NCBI RefSeq assembly: GCF_000317475.1
Contig: NC_019730.1
Coordinates: 62,001-126,000 of the forward strand
DNA length: 64,000 bases
Reading direction: 5' to 3'
From: Oscillatoria nigro-viridis PCC 7112
GTDB lineage: Bacteria; Cyanobacteriota; Cyanobacteriia; Cyanobacteriales; Microcoleaceae
Within the stretch, counting starts at the first letter, position 1. Each line of letters opens with the position of its first letter. Below the pieces are notes generated by a model that had not been told where the DNA came from, made no database searches, and saw only the letters and a program-made list of their open reading frames with translations. This document shows, piece by piece, positions 1 through 10,570 of the stretch. The position numbers were made by a program, and so were the translations under genes.

Positions 1-3000
1 CTGTTTCTTACAATTTAAGCGTTGTCGCCGATACTGTTGCGCCGAAAGTGAGTTTAATTGCTAGCAACAATACCGTCGATGTTGGGGATTATGTCACGTT
101 TACTGTGAATGCTGTCGATAACGTAAAAGTCGAATCTTTGGGCTTAACTATTAACGGCACTCCTGTTGTTTTAGATGCACAAGGTCAGGCAAATGTCAAG
201 TTAAATAATTTAGGCAGTATTACGGCAGTTGCAACGGCACTAGATGCGGCTGGAAATGTGGGAACTGCGACTGCTTCTGTGGCTGCAATTGATACTAGCG
301 ATGTCAATGCGCCAACTATCAACATCAGTTTAGAATCTGATGCAGAAATCACCGCGCCTGTCAATATAGTTGGCACGATTAGCGACAGCAATTTAGCTTA
401 CTATACATTAGAAGTAGCGCCAGTCGGTGGCGGGCAAATTCCGGGCGATGGCGGAGGATTTAAGGAGGTTTATCGCGGAACGACTGCTGTCAGCAACGGA
501 ACGATTGCGACTTTTGACCCGACTGTTTTGGCTAACGGCGCTTACGTTCTCAAGTTCACTGCATTCGATACCAACGGTAACGGTTCGACTACTGAAAGGA
601 CGGTGAATGTTTCGGGTGATTTGAAGTTGGGGAATTTCCGGTTGTCGTTTACTGATTTGACGGTTCCAGTGGCGGGTATTCCGATTAACGTGACTCGGAC
701 TTACGATTCTTTGAATGCGAATAAGGGCGATGATTTTGGCTACGGCTGGCGGATGGAGTTCCGGGATACTGATTTGAAGACTTCTTTGAAGGCTGACCCG
801 ATTTACGAAGAATTGGGCATCAATACCGCAGCATTTGATAGCAAGACTAAGGTATTCATCACCCTACCCGGAGGTAAGCGGGAAACCTTTACTTTTAAGC
901 CGACTCCGAGTCATTTGAATCAGTATTTAGGGGCTGCTGGGCCGGGGGCTGCGATGTACAAGCCGGCTTTTGAGTCTCAAAAGGGTTCGACGATGACTCT
1001 GACGGTTAAGGACGCGAATTTGATACGGAATGAGTACGGCGAGTATTACGGGGTGAACGGGCAGCCCTTCAATCCCGAAAATCCTGCTTTTGGTAGGGTT
1101 TATGTGTTGACTACTAAAGAGGGTATTGTTTACGAGATTGATGCGGCATCTGGGGATTTGCTGACTGCTACTGATGCGAATGGGAATAAGTTGACTTTTA
1201 GCGATGCGGGGATTGCTAGCAGTACGGGTAAGTCGGTGACTTTTGAGAGGGATGCTGCTGGGAGGATTGTCGGTGTTGTTGACCCGGATGGGAAGAAGGT
1301 TAAGTACGAATACGATGCTAAGGGGGATTTGGTTGCTGTTAAGGATAGGGAGAATAATACTACTCGGTTTGTTTATGGAGATGAGGACAGACCGCACTTT
1401 TTGACTGAGGTTATTGATTCGTTGGGACGCAGTGGAGTTAAGACTGAGTACGATGAACAAGGTCGCCTCAAACAGATGGTGGATGCGAACGGTTCGGCGG
1501 TGGAGTTGGTTTACGATCCGAATAATTCGCTTCAGAAGGTTAAGGATGTTTTTGGCAAGGAAACTACTTACGTTTACGACAGTCGCGGGAATGTTTTAAC
1601 TGAGATTGACCCGTTAGGGAAGAGGGTTGACAGGACTTACGATGCGGATAATAACGTTCTGAGTGAGACTGTAATTACTAGCGAGTTAAATGCTGCTGGG
1701 ACTTCGGTTGAGGTGAGGTCGAAGACTGAGTGGACTTACGACGCGAAAGGGAATAAGTTAAGTGAAAAAGACCCGTTAGGGAATATTACGCGGTGGACTT
1801 ATAACAGTCGCGGGCAGGTTTTGACTGAGACTGATGCTTTGGGTAATGCTGCGAGTTATACTTATTCTCCGAGTGGCAATTTGCTGACGACTAAAGATGC
1901 GGCGGGGAATGTTAGTAAGTTCAGCTACGATATGAGGGGAAATCTTCTCACCCTTACAGATGCGACTAATAAAGTTACTAGCTTTACCTACGATGCTGCG
2001 GGTAACGTACTGTCAGTGAAGGATGCGATCGGGAATACAACAACTTACACTTACGACAGCAGCGGCAACCGCAAAACTGAAACTCGCACTGTAACTACTC
2101 CTTCGGGTGTGCAAACTTTAGTTACTAAATCTGATTACGACAGTAACGGTAAAGTTACGAAAGTTACTGATGCTGAAAATAAGGTAACTGAGTACAAATA
2201 CGATGCTAACGGCAATCAAATTGCTGTCATCGATGCCCGCAACAATAAAACCGAATACCGCTACGATAGTTCATGTCAGCTAGTCGAAACGATTTATCCC
2301 GACAATACTCTCGGTAATCCCGCTGACAATCCCAGGACAATTAACATTTACGATAAGGGCGGGCGTTTGCGTGCTACTATTGATTCAGATAAGCATGCAA
2401 CTCATTACAATTACGACGATGCTGAGCGGTTAGTTGAAACGATTTACCAGGATAAAATCGATACACTAGCGCAATTAGTCAGCGTTCTCGCGCCCGGTCA
2501 AACTCCTGCTACAATTGATTGGACTCAGGTAATTTATCCCGACATTGCGCCTGCTTTCTTGTCTGACAATCCTCGCAGCAAGACTGAGTATTACAAAAAC
2601 GGCGATGTCAAAGCTGAGATTGACGAACGGGGAAATCGTACCGAATACCGCTACGATAATAACGGGCGGTTGGTAGAGGTAATTTATCCCGACGATACGC
2701 CGAACAATCTGACTGATAATCCTCGGACTAAAACAGAATACGACTACGCGGGACGGACTGTTGCTACCATTGATGCTAAGGGCAGAATAACTCGCTACGA
2801 GTACGATAATTTGGGACGGTTGGTGAAGACTATTTATCCCGATGCTACTCCCAACAATCTATTAGATAATCCGACTTCCAAGACTGAATACGACTCTTTG
2901 GGACGGCGCATTTCTGCTACTGATGCTGCGGGTAAAACAGTCAAGTACGAGTACGATGCTTTGGGTAGATTGACTGCTGTCGTGCAGACTTTGAATCAAG

Positions 3001-5123
3001 CTGGAACTAATCCAATTAATCTCAGAACCGAGTACGGTTACGATGAAGCTGGACGGTTAATTTGGCAGGAGGATGCGAAGGATAATCGCACTGAGTTTGA
3101 GTACGATAAAAACGGTCGTCGTGTTGCTGTTGAGTTGCCGCTAACTCAAAGGTCGGTTACTACTTACGATGAGGTAGGAAATGTTAAGACGGTGACAGAT
3201 TTTAACGGCAATACTGTTACCTACGGTTACGATGCTGAGAATCGCTTGACTTCTAAGCAGTTTTCTGTTATTGGGGAATCTCCCGTTACGTTTACCTACA
3301 CGAGTAGCGGGCAGATTAAGACTGTTGTTAAAGGGCAGGAAACGACTGTTTTTAATTACGATGAATTAGGAAGGTTGGTGTCGAGAATTGACCCGGATGG
3401 GCCGTATTTGGCAAGCGGGGCGACGATTGAGTACGAGTACGATGCGGCGGGAAATCGGACCTCTGTAAGGACTCCTGTTGGGTTGAGTCAGTACGAATAT
3501 GACGAGCAAAATCGCTTGGAGAAAGTGATTGACCCGGATTTGGCGGTGACGAGTTATTTCTACGATGCTGAGGGGAATTTAGAACGAACTGAGTTACCGA
3601 ATGAGGTTGTGGAAACTCGGACTTATGATGAGTTGAATCGGTTGAAGTTGTTGACTTATCAAAGAAATAATGCGACGCTTCAAAGTTTTGATTACACCTT
3701 AGATCCTGTCGGGCATCGGCGAGTTGTTACCGAACAAAACGGGCGCAAGGTTGAGTACGAATACGACGATTTGTATCGGCTGACAAAGGAAACGATTACC
3801 GATACTGTGAATGGATCTCGCACGATTAGTTACGGTTACGATGCTGTAGGGAATCGGTTGACGAAGACTGATTCTGTTGGTGGGGTGACGAGTTATGTTG
3901 ATGACGATAATGATAGGTTGTTGAAGGAGGAATTGCGGCAGAATGGGGGGCTGGTTAAGACGACTGAGTATCGTTACGATGCGAATGGGAATACTACTCG
4001 CAAGATTGAGAACGGTACTCAAGAGACGGTTTATACTTGGAATCAAGAAAAACGTTTGGTTGGCGTTCAAACTCCGACGGGTGAGAATATTAGCTATGCT
4101 TACGATGCGGATGGAGTGAGGGTTAGTAAGACTGTTAATGGGGTGACTCCTGAGTATTTGGTTGATAAGAATCGGGATTATGCTCAGGTTTTGGAGAAAA
4201 GGGTTAATGATGTTTTGAGTGCTAGTTATGTGTATGGGTTGGATTTGATTTCTCAAGAGAGGGGGAATGTTGATTCGTATTATTTAGTTGATGGGTTGGG
4301 CAGTACGAGGGGGTTGGCTAATGCGTCGGGTGCGATGACTGATACTTATACCTATGATGCGTTTGGGAATCTCATTGCGTCTGCGGGCGGTACTGCTAAT
4401 GATTATCTGTTTGCTGGGGAACAGTTCGATCCTAGTTTGGGGGATTATTATCTGAGGCAGCGGTATTATGATACTGATACTGGGCGATTTACTCGGAGGG
4501 ATACTTATGAGGGCAGCTTTGAAGATCCGATGTCGCTGCATAAGTATCTTTATGGTAATGCTAATCCAGTCACGTATACCGATCCTACTGGTTTGTTTAG
4601 TGCGGGTGAGGCTCAAGCGGCAGCCGATATTGCTAACACTTTAGCGGGCATACAGTGGGAAAGTGGTAGTTATCTAATCGGAGCTACAATAGAAAATAAC
4701 GATAGCTTTCCGCTGGATGATTACTACATATTAACTTTTCCAGGGGGGGCAAATTTTAATGAACGGGTTGTAGACTTTTTTGAAAATTTCGCACCTCATG
4801 ACTATGTAATCCGATTTCTTGTTTATGGAGGAACTTTACCAATTCCTAAAAAACTCTTAGGAAAGATACTGCAAACAATGCCATCCTGGTATCGAGGACC
4901 GCGTAGAGTTCCCATAGTTGGCAATTCAAGTAAATACACTGCCCCTCTTAGCGCTCTGTCGTTCATGTTTTTTGACAACGCACAGTGGAACCGCAGCCCT
5001 GTTCGTATTTTTGGCAGCAATAAAATACTCAGAACAATAGGTAGAGCTAGTTCTATTTTAAGAACAGGGTTAGCAATTGCAGATACTGCTTTGTTGATAA
5101 AATATTTGATAGAAACAAGCTGA
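1..5123 (+). CDS. RHS/YD-repeat polymorphic toxin protein, 5' end outside window
   Basis: The frame is open from position 3, and the first possible start is a GTG at 48, so the true start lies upstream of the window. The first ~190 residues look like tandem Ig-like/cadherin-like domains. They are followed by about 1,200 residues of YD repeats (GxxxxYxYDxxGxL pattern), which in RHS proteins form a hollow shell enclosing a toxic tip. The core ends near residue 1511 (counted from 48) with the RHS-associated motif NANPVTYTDPTG. The remaining ~175 residues are the variable tip, which I do not recognise as a toxin family; it has no Hint domain. Such proteins are exported and act in contact-dependent antagonism. 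A small acyl-carrier-like gene follows 16 bp downstream as candidate immunity gene. The repeat class is certain; the toxic activity is inferred. Confidence 0.9.
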   Translation, partial: VSYNLSVVADTVAPKVSLIASNNTVDVGDYVTFTVNAVDNVKVESLGLTINGTPVVLDAQGQANVKLNNLGSITAVATALDAAGNVGTATASVAAIDTSDVNAPTINISLESDAEITAPVNIVGTISDSNLAYYTLEVAPVGGGQIPGDGGGFKEVYRGTTAVSNGTIATFDPTVLANGAYVLKFTAFDTNGNGSTTERTVNVSGDLKLGNFRLSFTDLTVPVAGIPINVTRTYDSLNANKGDDFGYGWRMEFRDTDLKTSLKADPIYEELGINTAAFDSKTKVFITLPGGKRETFTFKPTPSHLNQYLGAAGPGAAMYKPAFESQKGSTMTLTVKDANLIRNEYGEYYGVNGQPFNPENPAFGRVYVLTTKEGIVYEIDAASGDLLTATDANGNKLTFSDAGIASSTGKSVTFERDAAGRIVGVVDPDGKKVKYEYDAKGDLVAVKDRENNTTRFVYGDEDRPHFLTEVIDSLGRSGVKTEYDEQGRLKQMVDANGSAVELVYDPNNSLQKVKDVFGKETTYVYDSRGNVLTEIDPLGKRVDRTYDADNNVLSETVITSELNAAGTSVEVRSKTEWTYDAKGNKLSEKDPLGNITRWTYNSRGQVLTETDALGNAASYTYSPSGNLLTTKDAAGNVSKFSYDMRGNLLTLTDATNKVTSFTYDAAGNVLSVKDAIGNTTTYTYDSSGNRKTETRTVTTPSGVQTLVTKSDYDSNGKVTKVTDAENKVTEYKYDANGNQIAVIDARNNKTEYRYDSSCQLVETIYPDNTLGNPADNPRTINIYDKGGRLRATIDSDKHATHYNYDDAERLVETIYQDKIDTLAQLVSVLAPGQTPATIDWTQVIYPDIAPAFLSDNPRSKTEYYKNGDVKAEIDERGNRTEYRYDNNGRLVEVIYPDDTPNNLTDNPRTKTEYDYAGRTVATIDAKGRITRYEYDNLGRLVKTIYPDATPNNLLDNPTSKTEYDSLGRRISATDAAGKTVKYEYDALGRLTAVVQTLNQAGTNPINLRTEYGYDEAGRLIWQEDAKDNRTEFEYDKNGRRVAVELPLTQRSVTTYDEVGNVKTVTDFNGNTVTYGYDAENRLTSKQFSVIGESPVTFTYTSSGQIKTVVKGQETTVFNYDELGRLVSRIDPDGPYLASGATIEYEYDAAGNRTSVRTPVGLSQYEYDEQNRLEKVIDPDLAVTSYFYDAEGNLERTELPNEVVETRTYDELNRLKLLTYQRNNATLQSFDYTLDPVGHRRVVTEQNGRKVEYEYDDLYRLTKETITDTVNGSRTISYGYDAVGNRLTKTDSVGGVTSYVDDDNDRLLKEELRQNGGLVKTTEYRYDANGNTTRKIENGTQETVYTWNQEKRLVGVQTPTGENISYAYDADGVRVSKTVNGVTPEYLVDKNRDYAQVLEKRVNDVLSASYVYGLDLISQERGNVDSYYLVDGLGSTRGLANASGAMTDTYTYDAFGNLIASAGGTANDYLFAGEQFDPSLGDYYLRQRYYDTDTGRFTRRDTYEGSFEDPMSLHKYLYGNANPVTYTDPTGLFSAGEAQAAADIANTLAGIQWESGSYLIGATIENNDSFPLDDYYILTFPGGANFNERVVDFFENFAPHDYVIRFLVYGGTLPIPKKLLGKILQTMPSWYRGPRRVPIVGNSSKYTAPLSALSFMFFDNAQWNRSPVRIFGSNKILRTIGRASSILRTGLAIADTALLIKYLIETS

Positions 5124-5139
5124 TAAAGAAGGAGATATT

Positions 5140-5394
5140 ATGCAATCACATGAAAGCCAAGACATTGAAAGATCAGTTTGTGAATTACTTAAGGATATTG
5201 TAGGTTCGCAACGACAATTGTGTTTGAGACATCGCTTAGTTAAAGACTTAAAAATCGACTCAGATGTCCTGAGTTTTGAGTTTGCCATACCACTTCAAGA
5301 AAAACTAAAAATTGATGTCCCTGATGATGAGTGGCTAAACGTTTACACTATTGAAGATGCGATCAATTTGCTAAAAAGATATCAATCCAAATGA
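5140..5394 (+). CDS. Acyl-carrier-protein-like small protein, candidate RHS immunity
   Basis: This 84-residue protein starts 16 bp after the RHS stop, with AAGGAGA upstream as a strong ribosome binding site. Residues ~35-80 read like an acyl carrier protein: a DxxIDSD segment where the 4'-phosphopantetheine serine of the DSL motif would lie, then the helix-II-like EKLKIDVPDDEW and a final IEDAINLLKRY helix. The Leu after the serine is Asp here, so modification is uncertain. It could be a degenerate carrier or a DUF1493-like protein. Its place directly after a toxin tip makes an immunity role the best guess; a lipid role is possible but has no support from neighbours. Confidence 0.6.
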   Translation: MQSHESQDIERSVCELLKDIVGSQRQLCLRHRLVKDLKIDSDVLSFEFAIPLQEKLKIDVPDDEWLNVYTIEDAINLLKRYQSK

Positions 5395-5471
5395 TAACCT
5401 TTGAATCACTTAGGTTAATGGCTCAATAGTAAATATTTGGTTAAAAAAAATGGAATTATGCTCATTTTTGA

Positions 5472-5675
5472 GATGAAGTTTCAGTAGCTTCCCTATCAAG
5501 ATATAGTAGTGGTAATGCTTTAATTATTTATAGGTGGCTTCAACAATCTATACTCGGTGTTACCCCCTCTGTTCCTGGAGGAATTGAGTTAGCATCGGTA
5601 TACATTACAGGCTTCAATCTAGGTTATTTTGCTGCTGTTGGAGTACGTAATTTAGTAGAAGGTTCAAAGAATTAA
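5472..5675 (+). pseudogene. Headless remnant of an RHS C-terminal tip
   Basis: A 67-codon open frame without ATG, GTG or TTG start runs from the stop at 5469 to the TAA at 5673-5675. It ends one base before the next gene starts. Its composition (hydrophobic, Gly-rich, with the segment VYITGFNLGYFAAVGVRN) resembles the membrane-proximal part of RHS tips, and its place between two immunity-like genes matches the end of a displaced tip cassette. No RHS core or Hint sequence precedes it. The assignment rests on position and reading-frame integrity only. Confidence 0.4.
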
Positions 5676-5676
5676 A

Positions 5677-6144
5677 ATGGTATTTCAATTCATCAAAAAT
5701 CAACATCAAAGTGTGAAGCAACTTTTAGGGGTTATGACCAATCAGCATTTTGAAGAAGATCGCAGAGTTTTCTTACAGAGGAATCCTTCTCAATCAGAAT
5801 CAGATTTTATTACAATTTGCTTTCAAAAACCTTGCAGTAAACAACAAGAGGTAGCACTTGCTATTCGTCGTGCAATTGCTATACTTGGAAATATTGAAAG
5901 TGAATTTATTCGAGCCGAAGTTTCTTTTGAGGATCTAGATTTACTTTCATTTTGGAATTTGTGTGGAGAGGCGGGATTTAATACGACAAGATTTATTGAA
6001 GCCATTCAATCAGAACTTCATGTTCAACTTCCAGAAGAACAACTCGAACAAGCATTTGTTAGAGACCCCGATCTAAACACACGTATGAAAATTTATGAAT
6101 TCATAAATGAGTTCTATTCCTGGTATAAATTGCTGAGTATTTAG
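5677..6144 (+). CDS. Putative immunity protein paired with the displaced tip
   Basis: This 155-aa protein starts one base after the stop of the headless tip fragment, suggesting translational coupling to the former toxin. It is acidic and soluble with no signal peptide. The C-terminal half (residues ~90-150) has a layout faintly like an acyl-carrier/DUF1493 domain: FIEAIQSELHVQLPEE followed by a terminal amphipathic helix. This would make it a distant relative of the 5140-5394 protein, but I cannot demonstrate homology. No enzyme motif is visible. The immunity call is inferred from toxin-then-immunity order. Confidence 0.5.
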   Translation: MVFQFIKNQHQSVKQLLGVMTNQHFEEDRRVFLQRNPSQSESDFITICFQKPCSKQQEVALAIRRAIAILGNIESEFIRAEVSFEDLDLLSFWNLCGEAGFNTTRFIEAIQSELHVQLPEEQLEQAFVRDPDLNTRMKIYEFINEFYSWYKLLSI

Positions 6145-6260
6145 GAGCAAAAAATGCCTTGTGTTACTTGAAGTATAGTGTTTTTAAAAATGACAATATT
6201 CAGAAGATAAAATGCTATGATTTTTATTTTTACACTCCCTAAAAGCGTATAATCAGCTAG

Positions 6261-9200
6261 CATGAGGATGCCGTTTGTTACTATAATCCGAAAGTCATCA
6301 AAAAATACGACTCTGCCAATAATCTAATTGCAGAAGTCTCGACTACTGGATTAGAAACTCGTTATACCTACGATGAGTTAGGCCGTTTAGCAGAAACAAT
6401 TCTACCGGATTCTACGCCCCTCAATTGGGATGACAACAAGAGAGTCAAAACCGAATATTCAGCCGCCAGTCGCATCAAATCTCAAACAGATATTTATGCC
6501 AATCAAGAAGCGTATTTCTACAACGACATCGGTCAATTAATTCGTTCAAAAGATGTTCTTGGTAATGACACCACCTACACCTACAACCCAGGCGGACAAG
6601 TTGAGTCAGTTACAGACTTCAAAAATCGTACAACCCGCTATGTTTACGATGACAAAGCCCGAATTCAAGAAACAATTTTCTTCGATAACTCTCGCTTATC
6701 GCTGACCTACGACTCACAAGGAAGAGTTAAAACCGAAACCAACGAACTCAATCAAACCACCACCTACGAATACGATGCTTACAGCCAAATCAAAGCGGTT
6801 ATTAACGCCCTAAACGAACGCACGGAGTTTGAATACGACAAGCGTCGCAATTTAGTTCGAGTTACCGATGCACTCGGTCGTAGCATTCGTTATAAATACG
6901 ATGAATACGGGCAGAAAGTTGAAACAACTTTCCATGATGGCGATAAAATATTGACGGGTTACGACCAGTTCGGTCGCATCACCAGCGTCACCGATGAGAA
7001 TTTACACACTACCAAATACGCTTACGACAATCTCAGTCAGTTAATCGAAATCGAACAAGCAAATCAAGCCAAAACAAAATACACTTACGACAATTTGGCC
7101 CGATTAACCGAGATTAAAGATGCCAACCAAAACGTCACCAAGTTTGAATACGACGCATTTTTCCGCCCCACAGCAACCATTCTCCCAATGGGACAGCGGA
7201 ATCAAACAGTCTACGATAAATTTGGGCAAATTGTTAGCGAAACTGATTTTAACGGGGACACGATTAACTATACCTACGACACCCTCGGACGTTTAAACCA
7301 AAAAACATTCACAGACCCCAGAATCTCGCCCGTTTCCTATACTTACGACCCCGTTACATCGCAATTGCGGACTGTGACAGACGGACGCGGCGTAACGCAA
7401 TACGCTTACGATACTCGCGACAGGTTACAAACAACTACCACGCCGGATTTGAAAACTGTCGGTTACGGCTACGACCTGTTAAACAATATTACTTCCCTGA
7501 CGACTGGGGCGGGAACGACTTCTTACGGTTACGACAAGCTGAATCGTTTGGATACAGTCAAGGAGGGAAATCGCACTCTGGCTGATTACGATTACGATAA
7601 AGTTGGTAATTTAATTCAAACTAAATTTGCGGACAGTTCGGTAGAAACGCGCAAATACGATACGCGCGACCGTTTAACTGAGTTAACTACTAAAAATGTC
7701 ACTGGTACTGTTTTCTCCGGTTTTAATTACACCCTTGATGCTGTTGGCAATCGCAAGCAGGTTCAAGAATATAACGGTCGCACTGTCGATTACAGCTACG
7801 ATGCACTCAATCGATTGACGGAGGAAAAGATTGCTGATGCTGCTGTCGGAAATCGAACTCTTGGCTATGGCTATGACTTGGTGGGGAATCGCTTAACCAA
7901 AACTGATACTTTGTCAGGGTCAACTACCTATAGTTACGATAACAACAATCGCCTCAATCGGACGGCGGAAGGTAGCAATCTGACCAACTTTACTTACGAT
8001 AATAATGGTTCTCTCAAAACTCGGTCGTCGGGTACTGAGACTGTTACTTATGACTGGATTAATGATGGTGAAAATCGCTTGGTTGGGGTGAATAACGGTA
8101 CGTCTCAATCCCAGTTTGTTTACGATGCTTTTGGTAGCCGCGTTGCAGCTATTAATGATGGGGTAAGGACGAATTATTTGACGGCTCCGATTTGGGGTTT
8201 ACCTGAAGTGTTGATGGAGTACGATGCTAGTGGAGCGGTTAAGGCTGATTATACTCAGGGTGTGGGATTGGTCAGGTCGCGTCACGATGGTAGAGAAGGA
8301 TTTGTTCATACTGATGGATTGGGTTCGACTCGGGCGATTACGGATAATGTTGGTTTGGTAACTGACCGCTATACTTACGATGCTTTTGGAGGATTGTTAG
8401 AGCAAACGGGGACTTTTGGTAATTCTTTTGGGTTTGCGGGGGAACAGCGGGATAGCGCTACTGGATTGGATTATTTACGAGCAAGGTATTATGACTCTAG
8501 TTTGGGAAGGTTTATTTCTAAGGATGCTTTTCCTGGGTATTTGGATGACCCGATGAGTCAGCACGATTATCAATACGCTCATGCTAATCCGGTTAGCAAT
8601 ACTGACCCCAGCGGCTATTTCACGATGGGCGATATGATGGCCACGCTGAATACAATATCTTCACTAGCTGCGATTGGTGGTGTTAGTTTTGGTACGGGTT
8701 ATATCGCTGGTGCGGCTGCTGGCGGGGCTAGCGTTGAGGAAATTCGGGGAATGTTTGGAGAGTGGGGTGCTGGTTTTGCGTCGGGTGTGTCTGGTGGTTT
8801 TCTAACTGATGTTTATGAATACTCTACTGGGAATAAGATTGAACCGAATCATGCGATGCTCTACAATGCTGGGAATGTGACTGGGATTGGGGTGTCTTTT
8901 ATCACTGGGATGAAGGCGGCGACTTGGGCTACTACTGGGATGGGGCCTTTGAAGTGGGTTGCTGCTGTGAATACGGGATTGGATGTTTATGGGGCGGTGG
9001 GGGCTACTAATAATCTTTATCAGAGTTATCAAGATAACGGGAAGTTTGAGGTTGAGGATGCTTGGAATCTGCTGGCTTACGTGCCTTTTGCTGGGGTGGT
9101 GCTGGGTGGTGTTAAGGGTTTCTTGGGTGCTAATAGAGCTCTGCAAAATGCAGATGCACTAACGAAGGCGGGGAATTGTTTTGTTGCTGGTACGGAGGTT

Positions 9201-9920
9201 TTGACTGTTGATGGGATTAAGAATATTGAGGATATTCAAGTTGGGGATTGGGTGATTGCTGATGACCCTACTACTCCTGGAGGGATTGAAGCAAAGCAGG
9301 TTTTGGAGACTTTTGTACGGGAAACTGATGCGCTGGTTGACCTTTATGTGGATGGGGAGGTGATTTCGACTACTGGGGAGCATCCTTTCTGGGTAGCGGA
9401 TAAGGGGTGGGTTGAGGCGAAGGATTTAGTTGTTGGGTCGCTGTTGCAGACTGGGGATGGTAGGATTGTTGATGTCGATAAAATTGAGAAGCGGGAAGGT
9501 AAGTTTCCGGTTTATAATTTTAAGGTTGAGGGGATTCCGACTTACTTTGTTTCGGATTTGGGGATTCTGGTTCATAATGCAAATTATGATTCTAACAACA
9601 TTAATTGGTCTATTAAAAGCAAACCTACTTGGGGTCACACTTTTGAAAGACATGGTGCTGCTACTAAAAATACTAAAAATTTGCGAGGTAGAGCTGCTGG
9701 TAAGGAGCAAGGACAAGGACAATGGACAGATAATGAAGCCGCTGCTGAATTCTTAAAAACAATGTATGGTCAGATAGACGGTTCAGTAGCTACCCCAATT
9801 CCAGAAGGAATCGGGCAGGTTATTATGCCCGATGGTTCTATAGTTCCCGCTACTTGGGCTGAGCTATATCTACAACCTGGTGGTGTTTATAAAACTGCTT
9901 TTCCCACACTAGGTCCTTAG
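6261..9920 (+). pseudogene. 5'-truncated RHS protein with Hint domain and RNase-like tip
   Basis: The frame is open from the TAG at 6258 to 9920, about 1,219 codons, but has no ATG/GTG/TTG before a TTG at 6951, and the sequence is already inside YD repeats at ~6279. So the 5' part of an RHS gene is missing. YD repeats run to NANPVSNTDPSG near 8604. A Gly/Ala-rich linker follows, then a polymorphic-toxin Hint domain (~9175-9587: CFVAGTEVLTVDGIKNIEDI, a GEHPFWV block and terminal LVHNA) that would release the tip. The last ~110 residues carry GHTFERHG and a Gly/Gln-rich GQW segment, reminiscent of BECR-fold RNase tips. An immunity candidate follows 8 bp later. It may serve as a reservoir for tip exchange or be translated from an internal start. 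Confidence 0.75.
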
Positions 9921-9928
9921 GAAAAATT

Positions 9929-10453
9929 ATGCTTACCTTGCGCTTACAAATTATTGGAAATTTAGTCCATTTTCCTCAATTAGATCGAGAGCCTGATTAT
10001 GACTACCAGTATGATAATGTTGTTTCGGCAATCATGGATTTGTGTGATGTGCTTGAAGAAACAAATATTTTTCAATTCCAAGTTAGTGGATTTGGACAAG
10101 AACGGTGGCCTGTAGATGTCAGAACCGATTTATCAACAATTCTTGAACAAATACCTCAAATTTTGCACTCAATTGCTTGCGCTAATTATCCTTTTCAATT
10201 AGATTTTTATGAGCAAGGTGTTGAACGCCAATTAAATTTTGAAGAAGCTGACACATGCATTAAAATCAGTTGCTACAGTGGCACTTTTTGGGAACCTAAT
10301 CCCTCAGCTTGTTTTGTGAGAGAATCTGATATTTTAATGCAGCTATACAATCTCAGAGATTCTTTTGTCGAAGCGGTTAAAATAGTTTGCCCCAAATTAG
10401 CAAGTAGTGAATTATTTGCTATCTGGTGTAAAAATTCTGGAGCAAAAAAGTAG
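9929..10453 (+). CDS. Putative immunity protein for the Hint-RNase tip
   Basis: This 174-aa, acidic, soluble protein starts 8 bp downstream of the truncated RHS gene; AGGAAAA precedes the ATG. It has no signal peptide or membrane segment and no catalytic motif I recognise. The N-terminal DYDYQYDN segment and Trp/Phe-rich middle (residues ~50-125) are typical of small acidic immunity proteins, but no family name is certain. Its only clear argument is adjacency to the toxin tip in the same direction. Confidence 0.6.
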   Translation: MLTLRLQIIGNLVHFPQLDREPDYDYQYDNVVSAIMDLCDVLEETNIFQFQVSGFGQERWPVDVRTDLSTILEQIPQILHSIACANYPFQLDFYEQGVERQLNFEEADTCIKISCYSGTFWEPNPSACFVRESDILMQLYNLRDSFVEAVKIVCPKLASSELFAIWCKNSGAKK

Positions 10454-10494
10454 ATCGAAGAGAAGCGTATCATAGATGCTACGGATTGTTATAT

Positions 10495-10570
10495 CCCACA
10501 TTCCACACCCCCCAAGGGGCAGCATACACTGCAAGAGTGGATCGAAGTCTATCGTCCGAGACAATAATAC
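10495..10570. repeat. Diverged remnant of an IS1634-type element end
   Basis: The stretch begins CCCACATTCCACACCC and continues with GAAGTCTATCGTCCGAGA, closely matching the left end of the IS at 15730-17978 (CCCACATTCCGCACCC and GAGTCTCTCGTCCGAGA) in the same order and spacing. No transposase is attached, so it is a solo end or scar in the gap between an immunity gene and the displaced tip cassette. The rest of the gap (10454-10683) shows nothing else. Confidence 0.5.

Noticed and set aside
3699..4256. Long antisense frame within the RHS core
   Set aside because: It is the regular shadow of YD repeats in another frame; composition is dominated by Ile/Asn/Arg and there is no ribosome binding site.
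1900..4500. Periodic sequence that could suggest a CRISPR array or satellite
   Set aside because: The periodicity comes from degenerate YD-repeat codons of an intact protein; units vary in length and sequence and no identical repeats with unique spacers exist.
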